Positions 8,703 to 17,825 of a stretch of DNA of 64,000 bases are shown here, in pieces. The notes under the pieces were generated by a model that was given only the letters and a program-made list of their open reading frames with translations, did no database searches and was not told the origin of the DNA. Each line of letters opens with the position of its first letter. Positions within the stretch are counted from its first letter, which is position 1. This DNA is from Maledivibacter halophilus. Lineage in GTDB: Bacteria > Bacillota > Clostridia > Peptostreptococcales > Caminicellaceae. The stretch is from NCBI RefSeq assembly GCF_900167445.1, contig NZ_FUZT01000004.1, positions 369,023 to 433,022 of the forward strand, read 5' to 3'. A program made the translations under genes and the position numbers.

Positions 8703-9386
8703 TTGCTTGAACCTCTAATAATTGTACCACGTACAGTTTTGGCACTCATTTTTCTTTTTATATCTACAAAAATATTGACTAAAAGAAGTTTGTCTAAGTT
8801 AACTCATTTTGATTATCTTGCTATTGCAACCTTGGGAACTGTAGCTGGTAATCTAGCATTTAATTTGAAGATAAGGATTATAAATTTTATTATTTCCATG
8901 ATAGTAATTACATTAATTATTTATTTAGTATCTTATCTTTCTTTAAAATCTAGATTATTACGTAAACATTTGGCTGGAGAACCAACTATTCTAATTAAGA
9001 ATGGCAAGATTTTAGAAAATAATATGTCTAAGTTGAAATACTCTTATGATTACCTAATTCAGCAACTTCGTGAGAAAAAAGTTTTTGATATTAGCCATGT
9101 TGAATTTGCAATATTTGAACCTAATGGAGAGTTAAGTGTTCAGTTAAAATCTCAAAACCGACCATTGACTCCACGTGATCTTAATATACAGACTGATTAT
9201 GAAGGACTTGCTACGGAGATAATTCTAGATGGAAAGTTAATAGAAAATAGCCTTAAGCTAAATAGCTTAACTAAACACTGGCTTAAAGATGAACTAAAGA
9301 AAAGAGGAATTAAAGATATAAAAGAAGTGGCTTTTGCAGCATTAGCTACAAATGGGAACTTATATATAGACCTTTATCGGGATTAG
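8703..9386 (+). CDS. DUF421 membrane protein (YetF family)
   Basis: This is a typical DUF421 protein: three N-terminal membrane helices (LALIFLFISTKIL, a second around IATLGTVAGN, and FIISMIVITLIIYLV), then a soluble domain with GEPTILIKNGKI, LIQQLREKKVFDISHVEFAI and EPNGELSVQLKS. An upstream in-frame ATG at 8682 has no ribosome binding site, whereas GGGGGAGG lies 4 bases before the TTG at 8703, which I choose. DUF421 proteins (YetF, 2Duf) are spore inner-membrane proteins linked to wet-heat resistance in Bacillus. This is the first of three paralogues in the window. Confidence 0.85.
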   Translation: MLEPLIIVPRTVLALIFLFISTKILTKRSLSKLTHFDYLAIATLGTVAGNLAFNLKIRIINFIISMIVITLIIYLVSYLSLKSRLLRKHLAGEPTILIKNGKILENNMSKLKYSYDYLIQQLREKKVFDISHVEFAIFEPNGELSVQLKSQNRPLTPRDLNIQTDYEGLATEIILDGKLIENSLKLNSLTKHWLKDELKKRGIKDIKEVAFAALATNGNLYIDLYRD

Positions 9387-9413
9387 CTTATCTCTGAGTT
9401 TTATAGAGGGATT

Positions 9414-9565
9414 TAAATTGGTGGGTGGACATTTAAAAGAATAGAACCCTGTTTGGAAGTCTTGTCAAACAATGGATTTGTAGAGCATGTACATATTGAT
9501 GGAAAAAACAAAGAAGAAGTAGTTGAAAAAATATTAATGAATATTAATAATGGGAAAAGGTATAG
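9414..9565 (+). pseudogene. Fragment of a TmrB-like NTPase gene
   Basis: The nucleotides are close to the last third of the intact gene at 35538-36086 (about 35920-36070), including the regions encoding GGWTFKRIEP, EVLSNN and IYIDGKNKEEVVE. Only this C-terminal portion remains and no start is present. It lies between DUF421 and a GNAT gene and supports repeated duplication and loss of the 31-37 kb genes. Confidence 0.85.
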
Positions 9566-9626
9566 ATTTGTTGAAGTTTGATTTTTATGTAAGTAAAAAA
9601 TAGTTCTAATGGTAGGATGATTTTAT

Positions 9627-10034
9627 ATGTATGTGTTTGAATATGCAGATAGTTATTCTTTTGAATATCTTAGAAAACATGATATTCATATATTAGATGA
9701 AATGTTATATAAAAAAATAAGAGATAATGAAGTTATAATTGCAAAGAAAGATGACAAAATAATTGGTTGGTTACGATATAATTATTTTTGGGATAGCATT
9801 CCCTTTTTAAATATGTTGGTGATAGATGAAAAGTATAGAGGAAATGGCATTGGAAAAGATTTAGTAAGATTTTTTGAAAAAGAAATGAAAGCTAATGGAT
9901 ATAATATTATTATGACTTCGTCATTATCCAATGAACTGGCTCAACATTTTTATAGGAAACTAAGTTATAAAGATTCTGGCAGCTTAATAATAGAAGATGA
10001 AGCATTAGAAATTATATTTACAAAGAAATTATAA
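9627..10034 (+). CDS. GNAT acetyltransferase
   Basis: This short (135-residue) GNAT protein contains LNMLVIDEKYRGNGIGKDLV, the acetyl-CoA binding loop, and SNELAQHFYRKLSYKDSG, the usual C-terminal motif. The start ATG follows a weak GGATG. The length is at the lower end for the family but covers the whole fold. It is unrelated in detail to the neighbouring GNATs, and its substrate is unknown. Confidence 0.8.
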   Translation: MYVFEYADSYSFEYLRKHDIHILDEMLYKKIRDNEVIIAKKDDKIIGWLRYNYFWDSIPFLNMLVIDEKYRGNGIGKDLVRFFEKEMKANGYNIIMTSSLSNELAQHFYRKLSYKDSGSLIIEDEALEIIFTKKL

Positions 10035-10160
10035 GGTAGCGGTGAACTGTATGCAAGCATCATTAAGTAGTATTTTTTATTGCTTCGAATCATCTGTTTA
10101 TAATATATTTGAAAAGTATCTTATTAGGATGACGATAAAATGAAAAATAAGGAGATGAAT

Positions 10161-10712
10161 ATGAGTATTAACATACAAACTGAAAGACTGATATTGAGAG
10201 AATTTACAAAGGAAGATACAGTTGATTTACATGAAATATGTAGTGAGACATATATTTTAAAATGGATGCCTGATTGGGAGGTTCCTTTTGAGATTAGAGA
10301 AAAATGGATCGAATGGGTTAGAAGTAAATATATTACCTCGACCCGAGAAAATATAAGAATGATGTTAGGAATAGTATTAAAGGAAAGTGGAAAGTTAATT
10401 GGAATGGTAGGTGTCGGTAATAAAGAAGAAGTAAATAATGAAATTGAGATTGCATATTTTATAACAGAAAAAATGAGCGGAAAAGGATATGTGAGTGAAG
10501 CAGTGCAAGCAATGAGTAAATGGATATTTAAAACTTTTGATATAGATTATTTAATAGCAATTGTGGAGTTAGACAATTATTCTTCTCAAAGAGTTGTAGA
10601 AAAATGTGGATTTACAAAAATAGGCAAAAGGATGATATTGAATTCTGGTGAAAGTGAAGAAAAACCATTTTATTATTATAAGCTGTTAAACAATAGAAAG
10701 CAAATAATGTAG
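10161..10712 (+). CDS. GNAT acetyltransferase, RimJ/RimL type
   Basis: The sequence opens with INIQTERLILREFTKEDTV, the classic start of RimL-like acetyltransferases, followed by EIAYFITEKMSGKGYVSEAV (acetyl-CoA loop) and VELDNYSSQRVVEKCGFTKIG. In-frame ATGs exist at 10140 and 10155, but AAGGAG (10149-10154) is spaced for the ATG at 10161. This gives about 183 residues, normal for the family. It lies 55 bp before the broken adenosine deaminase. Confidence 0.85.
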   Translation: MSINIQTERLILREFTKEDTVDLHEICSETYILKWMPDWEVPFEIREKWIEWVRSKYITSTRENIRMMLGIVLKESGKLIGMVGVGNKEEVNNEIEIAYFITEKMSGKGYVSEAVQAMSKWIFKTFDIDYLIAIVELDNYSSQRVVEKCGFTKIGKRMILNSGESEEKPFYYYKLLNNRKQIM

Positions 10713-10767
10713 AATTAGTATTGAAGATCATGATTACAAGATACGAGGGGTATGAGTATGGATCATA

Positions 10768-11451
10768 GTGAAAGATTTATATGATGGGATTACTATTTTG
10801 GAAATAGGTGAAGATGTTTGGGCAAATACATACTTTTATAACAATAATGTGGAAGAATTAATAGGAGCCTTTAATTCAATAAAAAATACTATTGCACCAA
10901 ATATAGGTTTAAGATTACAGTTGGGATTGTCTCGTCACTGTAACATTAAAGATATAGAAGAGTGGATTAAGCCTTTTTGGGATTATAATTGTTTCTATTC
11001 CATTGATTTATATGGAGATGAATTTGCTCAACCTATAGAAAATTTCAAAGAAATATATCGTAAGGCAAAAGAGGAAGGACTGATACTGAAAGCCCATGTA
11101 GGAGAATGGGGAAATGCTGATTCTGTAAAAAGAGCTGTTTCAGAATTAGAGCTAGATGAGATTCAACATGGTATAACTGCGAGTCAATCTCTTCAAGTTA
11201 TGAATTGGCTAAGAGATCATAATATTAGGCTAAACATTTGTCCTACAAGTAATGTAATGTTAAATAGAGTAGAGTCAATAAAGAAACACCCTATTAGAAA
11301 GCTATTTGATAATGGTATTAAAGTTACTATAAACTCAGATGATGTTCTAATTTTTGACAGTTCTGTCTCTGGAGAGTATTTAAAATTATTTCAAGAAGGT
11401 GTATTTTCAGCTAAAGAATTAGATACCATTAGATTGAATGGTTTAGTTTAA
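10768..11451 (+). pseudogene. Adenosine deaminase family gene, truncated at both ends
   Basis: The open frame encodes the C-terminal two thirds of a metal-dependent adenosine deaminase: KAHVGEWG, DEIQHGI and CPTSNVMLNRV are followed by the metal-binding NSDDVLIF. The N-terminal HxH metal motif of the family (normally within the first 20 residues) is absent. A better start, ATGGATCATAGTGAAAG at about 10759, is in another frame and hits a stop at once. The protein also ends abruptly at RLNGLV. With roughly 100 N-terminal residues gone it is unlikely to be active. Confidence 0.75.
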
Positions 11452-11523
11452 AGTATAGCTAGTTTCATTTGATTTAATTCTATAATAGAAAAATAGTAGT
11501 GGTTTTCTATAGGAATTCACATA

Positions 11524-12258
11524 TTACTGAATATCTAAACCATAATCTACAATATAAATACCGCTAGAAGGATAATATGTTATATGCCATTGTTTTTTTC
11601 CATCATTGTGAAGAGATAAGTCTACAATATACTTTGGTAATAGGACTTCTATAGTATCATTACCATCACTTATATTAGCAAAATGATAATCCTCTACATA
11701 TAGTAAATATTTAGAGTCGTCTAAAGTTAATTCTTGTAATTCTTTAACTCTTACTTTTCTTGTATTTGTTACATTACCTTTAATTACTATTCTTGAAATA
11801 GATTGCTTGCCTTCTAAAAGCTCTTTCTGTATATCTTTGAGTGAAACATCTTGATAAACAGGAACATTTTTCATTAGATATTTTTGTGTGGTATTTTTAG
11901 TTACAATTTTCATGATTTCTTTGAAAAAAGCTGTATTCCTCACTTGAATAGAACTTATTTGATACTTACCTATGTAGAGCGAAGAACGTTTAACTTGTAT
12001 TGTTAAAACTTTATCTTTGGTTTTGTAATACCAAGTCGTATCGCCATATTTTTGACTGTTTCTGTCAGTTATATATTTATTAAATTCCCCATAAATCGAA
12101 TTATAGTTTTTAATTCCTGTTAACTCACAGGCAAGGTGTAGAAGTTATTTGCGTTTTTCATCGTCAAGAATATCAGTTTCATATTTTCTAGGATTTTGGG
12201 AATGATGGAAAAACTCAGCATTCCTTGTTTTTTCATGCTACCAATACTCAATTTCTGT
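11524..12258 (-). pseudogene. Hypothetical protein gene broken by nonsense mutations
   Basis: The uninterrupted part is 139 codons from a GTG at 11943, but the same frame continues upstream for another 67 codons (TGIKNYNSIYGEFNKYITD and so on) to a TAA at 12145-12147, where context DDEKRK*LLHLACELTG suggests GAA became TAA. Beyond it the frame continues through AEFFHHSQNPRKYETD to a TAG at 12238-12240. These look like two point nonsense mutations in a protein of more than 240 residues. I do not recognise the family. Confidence 0.6.
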
Positions 12259-12458
12259 TCATTTTCAGAATTGTTATTGAGAATAATTTTTTGTTAACCC
12301 TATATATTTTCGTATTTCCAACTGTGTCGGAAGCATAATATTTAAAGCAATAGATACAAACTACTTTCATAGAAAGCTTTTCAAGAAGTGTGATTCCATA
12401 GTAAAAGTACAGCTAAAAGTGCAATAAATTCATTAAATTTATCTTTTTCATAAGACAT

Positions 12459-12517
12459 CCACTACTATAAGTGTGGGCTAGGATTTTCTTCAGGTGGAGT
12501 AGAGTCTCCATCTGAAG
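12459..12517. other. Two adjacent stem-loops
   Basis: CCACTACT (12459-12466) pairs with AGTGTGG (12470-12476), and 12488-12499 pairs with 12506-12517 at 11 of 12 positions (CTTCAG...CTGAAG). Such paired hairpins occur at ends of IS200/IS605-type elements, but no transposase is adjacent, so the origin is uncertain. Confidence 0.35.
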
Positions 12518-12561
12518 CTTCGACCTTCTATTTTAGCTAGAATATTTTTTAAAATAAATAC

Positions 12562-12612
12562 TTGACATTTTAAAATTACAAATGTAAACTTATATTGTAA
12601 TTACATTTGTAA
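12562..12612 (+). promoter_or_regulatory. Promoter with two BlaI/MecI-type operators
   Basis: TTGACA (12562-12567), 17 bases and TAAACT (12585-12590) form a promoter. TACAAATGTA (12577-12586) overlaps the -10 box and TACATTTGTA (12602-12611) follows. Both are the dyad bound by BlaI/MecI repressors. A third, degenerate copy GACATTTGTA is at 12682-12691. Confidence 0.75.
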
Positions 12613-12723
12613 ACTGAAATTAATTATAGTTTATATTCATTACTTCATATGAAGATATCTATTAGGAAGCTATTTAATTAGTGACATTTGTAAAATATAA
12701 GAATCTGAATGGGGAAATATGAC

Positions 12724-14937
12724 ATGGGTATAATAAACAGAGTTTTTTTAGGGGTATTAAAATCTTCACTGAATGCAAGTATTATAGCGGTTTTGATTAT
12801 GATAATAAAAGGATTGCTTCATAAAAAGATAAGTCCTAGAATACATCATGCATTATGGTTTCTAGTATTAATACGCTTACTTATTCCTTTTCTTCCTGAA
12901 AGCAATCTAAGTGTATTAAATATTTTACAACAAAACACATCAAATATTATGTATTATGATCATGGTAATGATGTTGTATCTAAAATTGATACCGTTAAAG
13001 ATGATTTAAATAATATTGACATCATTAATAAAGATACTAATAACAGCTTTGATAAAGAAATTAATAGTAAACAACCAAAAAAAACTAATGATAATGAATT
13101 AATTTTATCTGAAGAAAATACAATTATTAGCAATAAAATAAATATCTTATCTTTAATATGGTTGTCAGGTTTTCTTTTTATAGTTATATTTATACTTGCT
13201 TCAGCTATTAGAACTAAAAACAAGGTAATTAGATTAGCGAAAGTTACAGATGTTGAAATATTATCCATTATGGACAGCTGTAAAAAAATAATTGGGATTA
13301 ATAAGGAAATTCCACTTTATACAGGAAACTATTTTAATAGTCCTTGTATATTAGGAATTATCAATCCGTGTATTTACTACCCAAGGAATAAACTTGATAA
13401 TATCAATAAAAATAATTTATATCATATCCTTTTACATGAACTTGCTCACTTTAAAAGAAAAGATCTATTATACAATCTAATATGTGTTTTAACATTGTCT
13501 TTACATTGGTTTAATCCATTAATATGGTTTGTTGTAAAAACTATGAGAGTAGATAGAGAACTGGCATGTGATGCATATGTACTTAATACTATTGGTGAAT
13601 CAGAAGTTACATCATATGGAATGACAATAATTAACTTTCTAGAAAATAGTTCATTAAATAAAAACAAGCATAGTTTGCTCTATTTTAATGAAACAAGTTG
13701 TAAATTGGAAAGGAGAATAAAAATGATTAAAGGCTTTAAAAAAGGTAGCTATAAAATATCTATGCTAACTATAGTTATTGGCATATTAATCTCATCTGTT
13801 ACACTTACTGATGCTATAACACCTACATATAATAATAGCGTCAAACCAATTAATTCTATTGAAAAAAACAAAGATAAAGTAACAATATTTGATCCTAATA
13901 GAATAGAGAATAAAGATATCTTAAAGCCTAACCGTAGAGCATATGGAGATATCAAAAAAATTTCTAAAGTACTAAACTTTAAACCAAAATTGCCTGACTA
14001 TATTCCAAATGGATTTATCTTTAAAAATGTGATATTAATAAATTTAAATACTAATAAACCTGAGATGCGGGTATGGCTTAACTACCAAACACAAACCGGT
14101 CCTCATTCAAGTATGACGTTTGTAGCTACACCTATTACTGAACCATTAGAAAAGTTTGATACACCATTTCTACATGGTTACAAAGTAACATTTACTAAAG
14201 AAGAAATATCCATTGATAATATGAAAATCATTAAAGCAAAAGCTAAAGATAGTTTTATGACAGATATATACTATGTCTGGCAAAATGATGGATTGCAATA
14301 TACCATATTAAGAGATGGAGCTAGTGCTTCAAGCCAAGACGATGAAATTTTTAAAATGATAAAATCTATTAAATATCCTGAAGACATTAAAAATGTAAGC
14401 TATAAAAATGATTTAAAGGGTCCCCGCCAATCTTTAGAAGTATACGATACCTATGACTTGGTTGAAGCCGTAAATGCTATAGGATTTATTCCAAAGCTAT
14501 CATATAAACTTAAGGAAAGCTATGAAATTGGTGAAATTTCTGTTCTAAATAGAACACGTATCTTATACAACGAAAAAGACTTAACAAAAAAAGTTTTTCT
14601 TACAGTCTATGGAGACGAAACTAGTAATAATAAATTTACCTTTGAGCAGATAAAAGACAAAGATTTATACAAACAAATTAAGAATAATAACCATATAAAG
14701 AATTATTATGAAAAAACTATTAATATTACCTCTTTTAAGTTAGAAAATAAAGACGTATATAAATCAGAAAAATACCTTGAATACCATGATGCTCCCGATG
14801 AGCCTTATATCATTACCTATTTATGGGAAGAAGATGAATATTTTTGTGTAGTATCTCTAAGTGAAAAGATTGAAAATCATGGAGATATATTAAAAGAATT
14901 AATTAATTTTAAGCCATTAGATATTGACAGTTTATAA
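12724..14937 (+). CDS. BlaR1/MecR1-type M56 sensor metalloprotease
   Basis: This protein of about 737 residues has N-terminal membrane helices and a gluzincin HELAHFKRKDL (His243, Glu244, His247 counted from an upstream ATG at 12709), as in BlaR1/MecR1, which cleave the repressor BlaI on sensing a beta-lactam. The extracellular part (after about residue 370) is not a penicillin-binding domain. It looks like two tandem DUF4367-like units (KVLNFKPKLPDYIPNGFIF and AVNAIGFIPKLSYKL), so the signal may be different. The ATG at 12724 fits the GGGGAAA site better than 12709. No blaI gene is adjacent although BlaI-type operators precede it. Confidence 0.85.
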   Translation: MGIINRVFLGVLKSSLNASIIAVLIMIIKGLLHKKISPRIHHALWFLVLIRLLIPFLPESNLSVLNILQQNTSNIMYYDHGNDVVSKIDTVKDDLNNIDIINKDTNNSFDKEINSKQPKKTNDNELILSEENTIISNKINILSLIWLSGFLFIVIFILASAIRTKNKVIRLAKVTDVEILSIMDSCKKIIGINKEIPLYTGNYFNSPCILGIINPCIYYPRNKLDNINKNNLYHILLHELAHFKRKDLLYNLICVLTLSLHWFNPLIWFVVKTMRVDRELACDAYVLNTIGESEVTSYGMTIINFLENSSLNKNKHSLLYFNETSCKLERRIKMIKGFKKGSYKISMLTIVIGILISSVTLTDAITPTYNNSVKPINSIEKNKDKVTIFDPNRIENKDILKPNRRAYGDIKKISKVLNFKPKLPDYIPNGFIFKNVILINLNTNKPEMRVWLNYQTQTGPHSSMTFVATPITEPLEKFDTPFLHGYKVTFTKEEISIDNMKIIKAKAKDSFMTDIYYVWQNDGLQYTILRDGASASSQDDEIFKMIKSIKYPEDIKNVSYKNDLKGPRQSLEVYDTYDLVEAVNAIGFIPKLSYKLKESYEIGEISVLNRTRILYNEKDLTKKVFLTVYGDETSNNKFTFEQIKDKDLYKQIKNNNHIKNYYEKTINITSFKLENKDVYKSEKYLEYHDAPDEPYIITYLWEEDEYFCVVSLSEKIENHGDILKELINFKPLDIDSL

Positions 14938-14966
14938 TACAACCTATTTTATATATCCAAAAACAA

Positions 14967-15020
14967 GATAACTTTTCAAGTTATCACTAAAAGCTTCAGC
15001 AATTTGCTGAAGTTTTTTAA
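14967..15020 (+). terminator. Terminator of the blaR1-like gene
   Basis: A first hairpin GATAACTT/AAGTTATC (14967-14985) is followed by CTTCAGCA/TGCTGAAG (14994-15012) with TTTTTT, a standard rho-independent terminator. Confidence 0.85.
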
Positions 15021-15025
15021 AAAAA

Positions 15026-15150
15026 AAATTATTTGTATTTAAATTATTTTTCTAATTAATATTACCTAAGCCCCCATGAATATAAATAGATATACAAAAA
15101 ATGAGAAGTTGAAAAAGGGCAAAAAGGTGATATAAAAAGAGTTAGATAAA
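15026..15150 (+). repeat. Leader-only remnant of the repeated P-loop ATPase gene
   Basis: The stretch TTCTAATTAATATTACC, CCCCCATGAATATAAATA, then GAGAAGTTGAAAAAGGGCA and AAGGTGATATAAAAAGAG matches the promoter and first codons of the ATPase gene at 43335-43560. No coding sequence remains after about codon 8. Confidence 0.55.
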
Positions 15151-15277
15151 AAAGGTTGCTCTTATGGAATATAGAATATTAATGTCCGACAAAAAAGTGT
15201 CTTAAAAAGGGGTGATAATCCAAATAGTTTATGAATATATCTAAAAATTATTCTTTAAATAAAGGTTGGATATAACC

Positions 15278-16096
15278 ATGATAAAACAATATATAAATAA
15301 CTTTATACCTACACAGGGAGAAAAATTGTGGTCAAATATAAAACAGCAATGTACAATATATAAAGAATATCTTCCCTGCAAAGAACTTCAATCTCATATA
15401 GCCTGTTATTGGACATCTAAAACAAATAATATTTCTAATAAACCTATTTCTAGTAGAATTATACCTGATGGATGTATGGATATTGTATTTAATATAGAAG
15501 AAATAAACAAAGGGAAATGTGGATTAGTATCTGGATTAATGACTATGCCTGAGGAACAAAAAGTTAAAGGTATAAGTGAGTTCATAGGGGTACGCTTTTG
15601 GCCTGGAGAGATAATTCCATTTCTTAAAAATTCAGCAAATGATTTTACCAATCAGTTGATTCCTTTGGATAGTATTTTAGGAAAAGTTGCCTTTGACATA
15701 AGTGAAAAACTATACTTTGAGGTAACATTAAGTGAGAGATTAATGATTATTGAAGAAGAATTAGTAAAATTGCTATTAAAAGCTAGTGTATCCAATAAAC
15801 TAATAAAAAGTGCGCTATGCACAATCTATCAACATAAAGGCATAATATCTATTAGAAGCTTATCAAAAGAAATGAATATAAGTCAAAGACAATTATCTAG
15901 AAAGTTTAAAACTTGGATAGGGACAAATCCAAAAACATTTATTAATATAATACGATTTCAATATATTATTAAGCAACTTAATGAAAGGACTAATATTAAT
16001 TTTCAAGATTTAGCCTTAGAAAATGGATATTATGATCAAGCTCACTTCATTAAGGAATTTAAAGCTCTTTATGGGAAAACTCCTGGGAAATTATGA
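15278..16096 (+). CDS. AraC-family transcriptional regulator
   Basis: The protein has about 272 residues. Its N-terminal domain (YKEYLPCKELQSHIACYW, IPDGCMDIVFN, FIGVRFWPGEI) is of the DUF6597 type found in many AraC regulators. The C-terminal double HTH includes ISIRSLSKEMNISQRQLSRK and FQDLALENGYYDQAHFIKEF. The frame opens at a TTG at 15266 with no proper spacing; AAAGG is better placed for the ATG at 15278. The VOC gene 82 bp downstream may be its target or partner. Confidence 0.85.
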   Translation: MIKQYINNFIPTQGEKLWSNIKQQCTIYKEYLPCKELQSHIACYWTSKTNNISNKPISSRIIPDGCMDIVFNIEEINKGKCGLVSGLMTMPEEQKVKGISEFIGVRFWPGEIIPFLKNSANDFTNQLIPLDSILGKVAFDISEKLYFEVTLSERLMIIEEELVKLLLKASVSNKLIKSALCTIYQHKGIISIRSLSKEMNISQRQLSRKFKTWIGTNPKTFINIIRFQYIIKQLNERTNINFQDLALENGYYDQAHFIKEFKALYGKTPGKL

Positions 16097-16178
16097 TATG
16101 AAAATGTCCATTTTTTACAATACAATGCTTATAATTAGTAGTAAAATAGAGAAAAAGAGATATTAAGGAGGATTAAAA

Positions 16179-16550
16179 ATGAATTTAACTCATAGTTGTA
16201 TTATAACTAGTGACGTTAAGAGGTTAAGTGAATTTTATGAGCAGGTATTACAAATTGAAGCAGAATTTTATGGAGAAGACTATGCTGAATTTAAAGTTGG
16301 ACAAAGTACGTTGGCAATTTTCGACTTGAATGCTCATGATAGTTCAGCTCCAGGCTCAGCTCAAACTGCATCAAACAAAAGCATTATTTTGGAATTTAAT
16401 GTTGAGAATGTGGATAAAGAATACGAAAGATTGAAGAAGATGAATATTGACTGGATAAAAACTCCAACAACACAACCCTGGGGAAATCGTTCCTTTTATT
16501 TTCGTGACATTGATGGAAATATGATTAGTTTTTATACCCATGTTTCATAA
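16179..16550 (+). CDS. VOC-superfamily protein (glyoxalase/bleomycin resistance fold)
   Basis: The 123-residue protein has the paired beta-alpha-beta-beta-beta layout of vicinal oxygen chelate proteins: THSCIITSDVKRLSEFYEQV at the start, LEFNVENVDKEYERLKKM in the second half, and RDIDGNMISFY at the end, the last with the usual Asp-Gly-Asn turn. AAGGAGG is ideally placed before the ATG. Family members bind metals or antibiotics; which applies here is unknown. It follows the AraC gene on the same strand and ends in its own terminator. Confidence 0.85.
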   Translation: MNLTHSCIITSDVKRLSEFYEQVLQIEAEFYGEDYAEFKVGQSTLAIFDLNAHDSSAPGSAQTASNKSIILEFNVENVDKEYERLKKMNIDWIKTPTTQPWGNRSFYFRDIDGNMISFYTHVS

Positions 16551-16579
16551 TACTGAAGAGATACTTTAGAAGCAATATG

Positions 16580-16615
16580 ACGAGTAAGGGTGTAGCCCAT
16601 TACTCGTTAGTTTTA
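16580..16615 (+). terminator. Rho-independent terminator of the VOC gene
   Basis: ACGAGTAA (16580-16587) pairs with TTACTCGT (16600-16607), extended by a bulged GGG/CCC, and is followed by a TTTTATTT tract. Confidence 0.85.
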
Positions 16616-16770
16616 TTTACATATTGATATGATAGTAAAGGTGGAGATATCCCCACACTCCTTAAAATTGCATTATGTTAATGTAGATATAAATTTCCTT
16701 TTTAATAAGGAAGATTAGTACAGCTATAATAGTAGTTTAGTAATATTACTATTACTAGCTGGTCTCTAAC

Positions 16771-16809
16771 TTATTTTAATATATGGGAAATTCCCATATA
16801 TTAAAATAA
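16771..16809. repeat. Perfect 19-bp inverted repeat
   Basis: The 19 bases at 16771-16789 are the exact reverse complement of 16791-16809 with a single base between. The inner part is ATATGGGAA/TTCCCATAT. No T-tract follows in either direction and no gene abuts it. It lies in the gene-poor stretch 16616-17270, which holds only this, a hairpin and a small open frame. Confidence 0.8.
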
Positions 16810-16920
16810 ATGAAAGTGACACTGAGGCGTATAAGAAAAAAGGGAAGAATATAGTGGTGTTTTATATTATTGCCGAAAGTGTGATTATTAATATTAGATT
16901 AAGATGATAGGTATTAGTTA

Positions 16921-16942
16921 GCAACCACAATTTAGTGGTTGC
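16921..16942 (+). terminator. Small perfect hairpin
   Basis: GCAACCAC pairs with GTGGTTGC across a 6-base loop, followed by AT-rich sequence rather than a pure T-tract. No intact gene lies directly upstream, so it may be a leftover terminator. Confidence 0.45.
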
Positions 16943-16989
16943 TATTATATTATAAAAAGAGGAGTTAAATTAAATGAATAAACAAAGAA

Positions 16990-17127
16990 ATGAAACACTT
17001 TACTACTTTTGCAGTAGTGTTTATTTTATGCTCAATTTCAGCAGCAGTAATGATGTTCACAAAAGATATTACAAATATTTCAGCCTATGATCAGATGAAA
17101 TTTATCATCAGATTTGCAAAAAGTTAA
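16990..17127 (+). CDS. Possible 45-residue membrane peptide
   Basis: The open frame from ATG encodes a short peptide with a hydrophobic stretch (FTTFAVVFILCSISAAVMMF) and a basic end (IIRFAKS). A ribosome binding site (AGAGGAG) sits upstream but is better spaced for an ATG at 16974 in another frame, so a one-base insertion may have split a slightly longer gene. No family is recognised. It could be a real small membrane protein or a remnant. Confidence 0.3.
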   Translation: MKHFTTFAVVFILCSISAAVMMFTKDITNISAYDQMKFIIRFAKS

Positions 17128-17276
17128 AAGGTATATAGATATAAATATTTAAAAGAGTGGAAATTTGAAGGGTGTGAGTGATGTGAGTAACAGATTAATG
17201 AGAAAACACAAGATATCATGACAGCTTCTTAGAACAATTTATACTTTTATTTATAAGTTTTTGATTGTGGATAAGG

Positions 17277-17480
17277 ATGTTTTTCATCAGTTTTTCCTGC
17301 TAAATAGTCTAAGCTTGTTCCATAAAAATCTGCAAGTTTGCATAATGTTTCTACAGATATGGTAATTTCACCCCGTTCATATCTTGAATAAGTTCTTTGA
17401 TCAATATTTAAATAATTTGATAATTGAACTTATTTTAAATCATTATCTTCTCTCATGTTGCGTATACATTTGAAAATCAT
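17277..17480 (-). pseudogene. Decayed copy of the Xre repressor gene at 42.8 kb
   Basis: It is nearly identical in nucleotides to the intact repressor gene at 42787-42990 but carries a CAA to TAA change at 17430-17432, giving DLK-stop-VQL where the intact copy has DLKQVQL. The normal stop codon has also been lost. It lies in a duplicated block of about 450 bp (17257-17710) that also contains the divergent Spo0E-like gene. Confidence 0.9.
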
Positions 17481-17506
17481 AAAATCACCCTAAGAAAATT
17501 ATATAT

Positions 17507-17548
17507 TAGGCGTATTAGTAGTATTGATATATAGGTTTAATACGCCTA
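17507..17548. promoter_or_regulatory. Duplicated operator of the Xre/Spo0E-like pair
   Basis: TAGGCGTATTA (17507-17517) and TAATACGCCTA (17538-17548) are perfect inverted repeats, as in the copy at 43017-43058. The -35 box here reads TTGATA instead of TTGACA. Confidence 0.7.
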
Positions 17549-17573
17549 TAGCATTTATAAAGGGAGAGATTTA

Positions 17574-17714
17574 ATGCAAAAAAGTCATAAAAAAATAAAA
17601 GATGATTATATGTTCGAGATAAAAGAAATACTTGGTAAAATAACTTATAAAGGAATTGAGGACGACAATTTTGAAGAATTAAGACTAGCTTTAAATAGAA
17701 TATATTATTTATGA
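17574..17714 (+). pseudogene. Truncated Spo0E-like gene, fused to an ATPase remnant
   Basis: Starting from a proper ATG, 46 codons match the Spo0E-like gene at 43.1 kb up to LNRIYY, then run into a stop. The lost part contains the SQELD phosphatase motif. Immediately after the break, 17710-17735 reads YDYILDQ in another frame, which is a piece of the repeated P-loop ATPase (YYDYILDQKSANRI), showing a recombination junction. Confidence 0.8.
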
Positions 17715-17825
17715 CTATATTCTTGATCAGTTGTAATATTTCTTAAAAGTTGGTGAACAATAAACATTAACTAAAAAAGGTATTATTTTTAAATATAAAG
17801 ACAAATTGAATTGGAGGCTAATTCA

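Noticed and set aside
10768..11451. Functional adenosine deaminase
   Set aside because: The N-terminal HxH metal-binding segment is missing and the C terminus is cut, so it is listed as a pseudogene.
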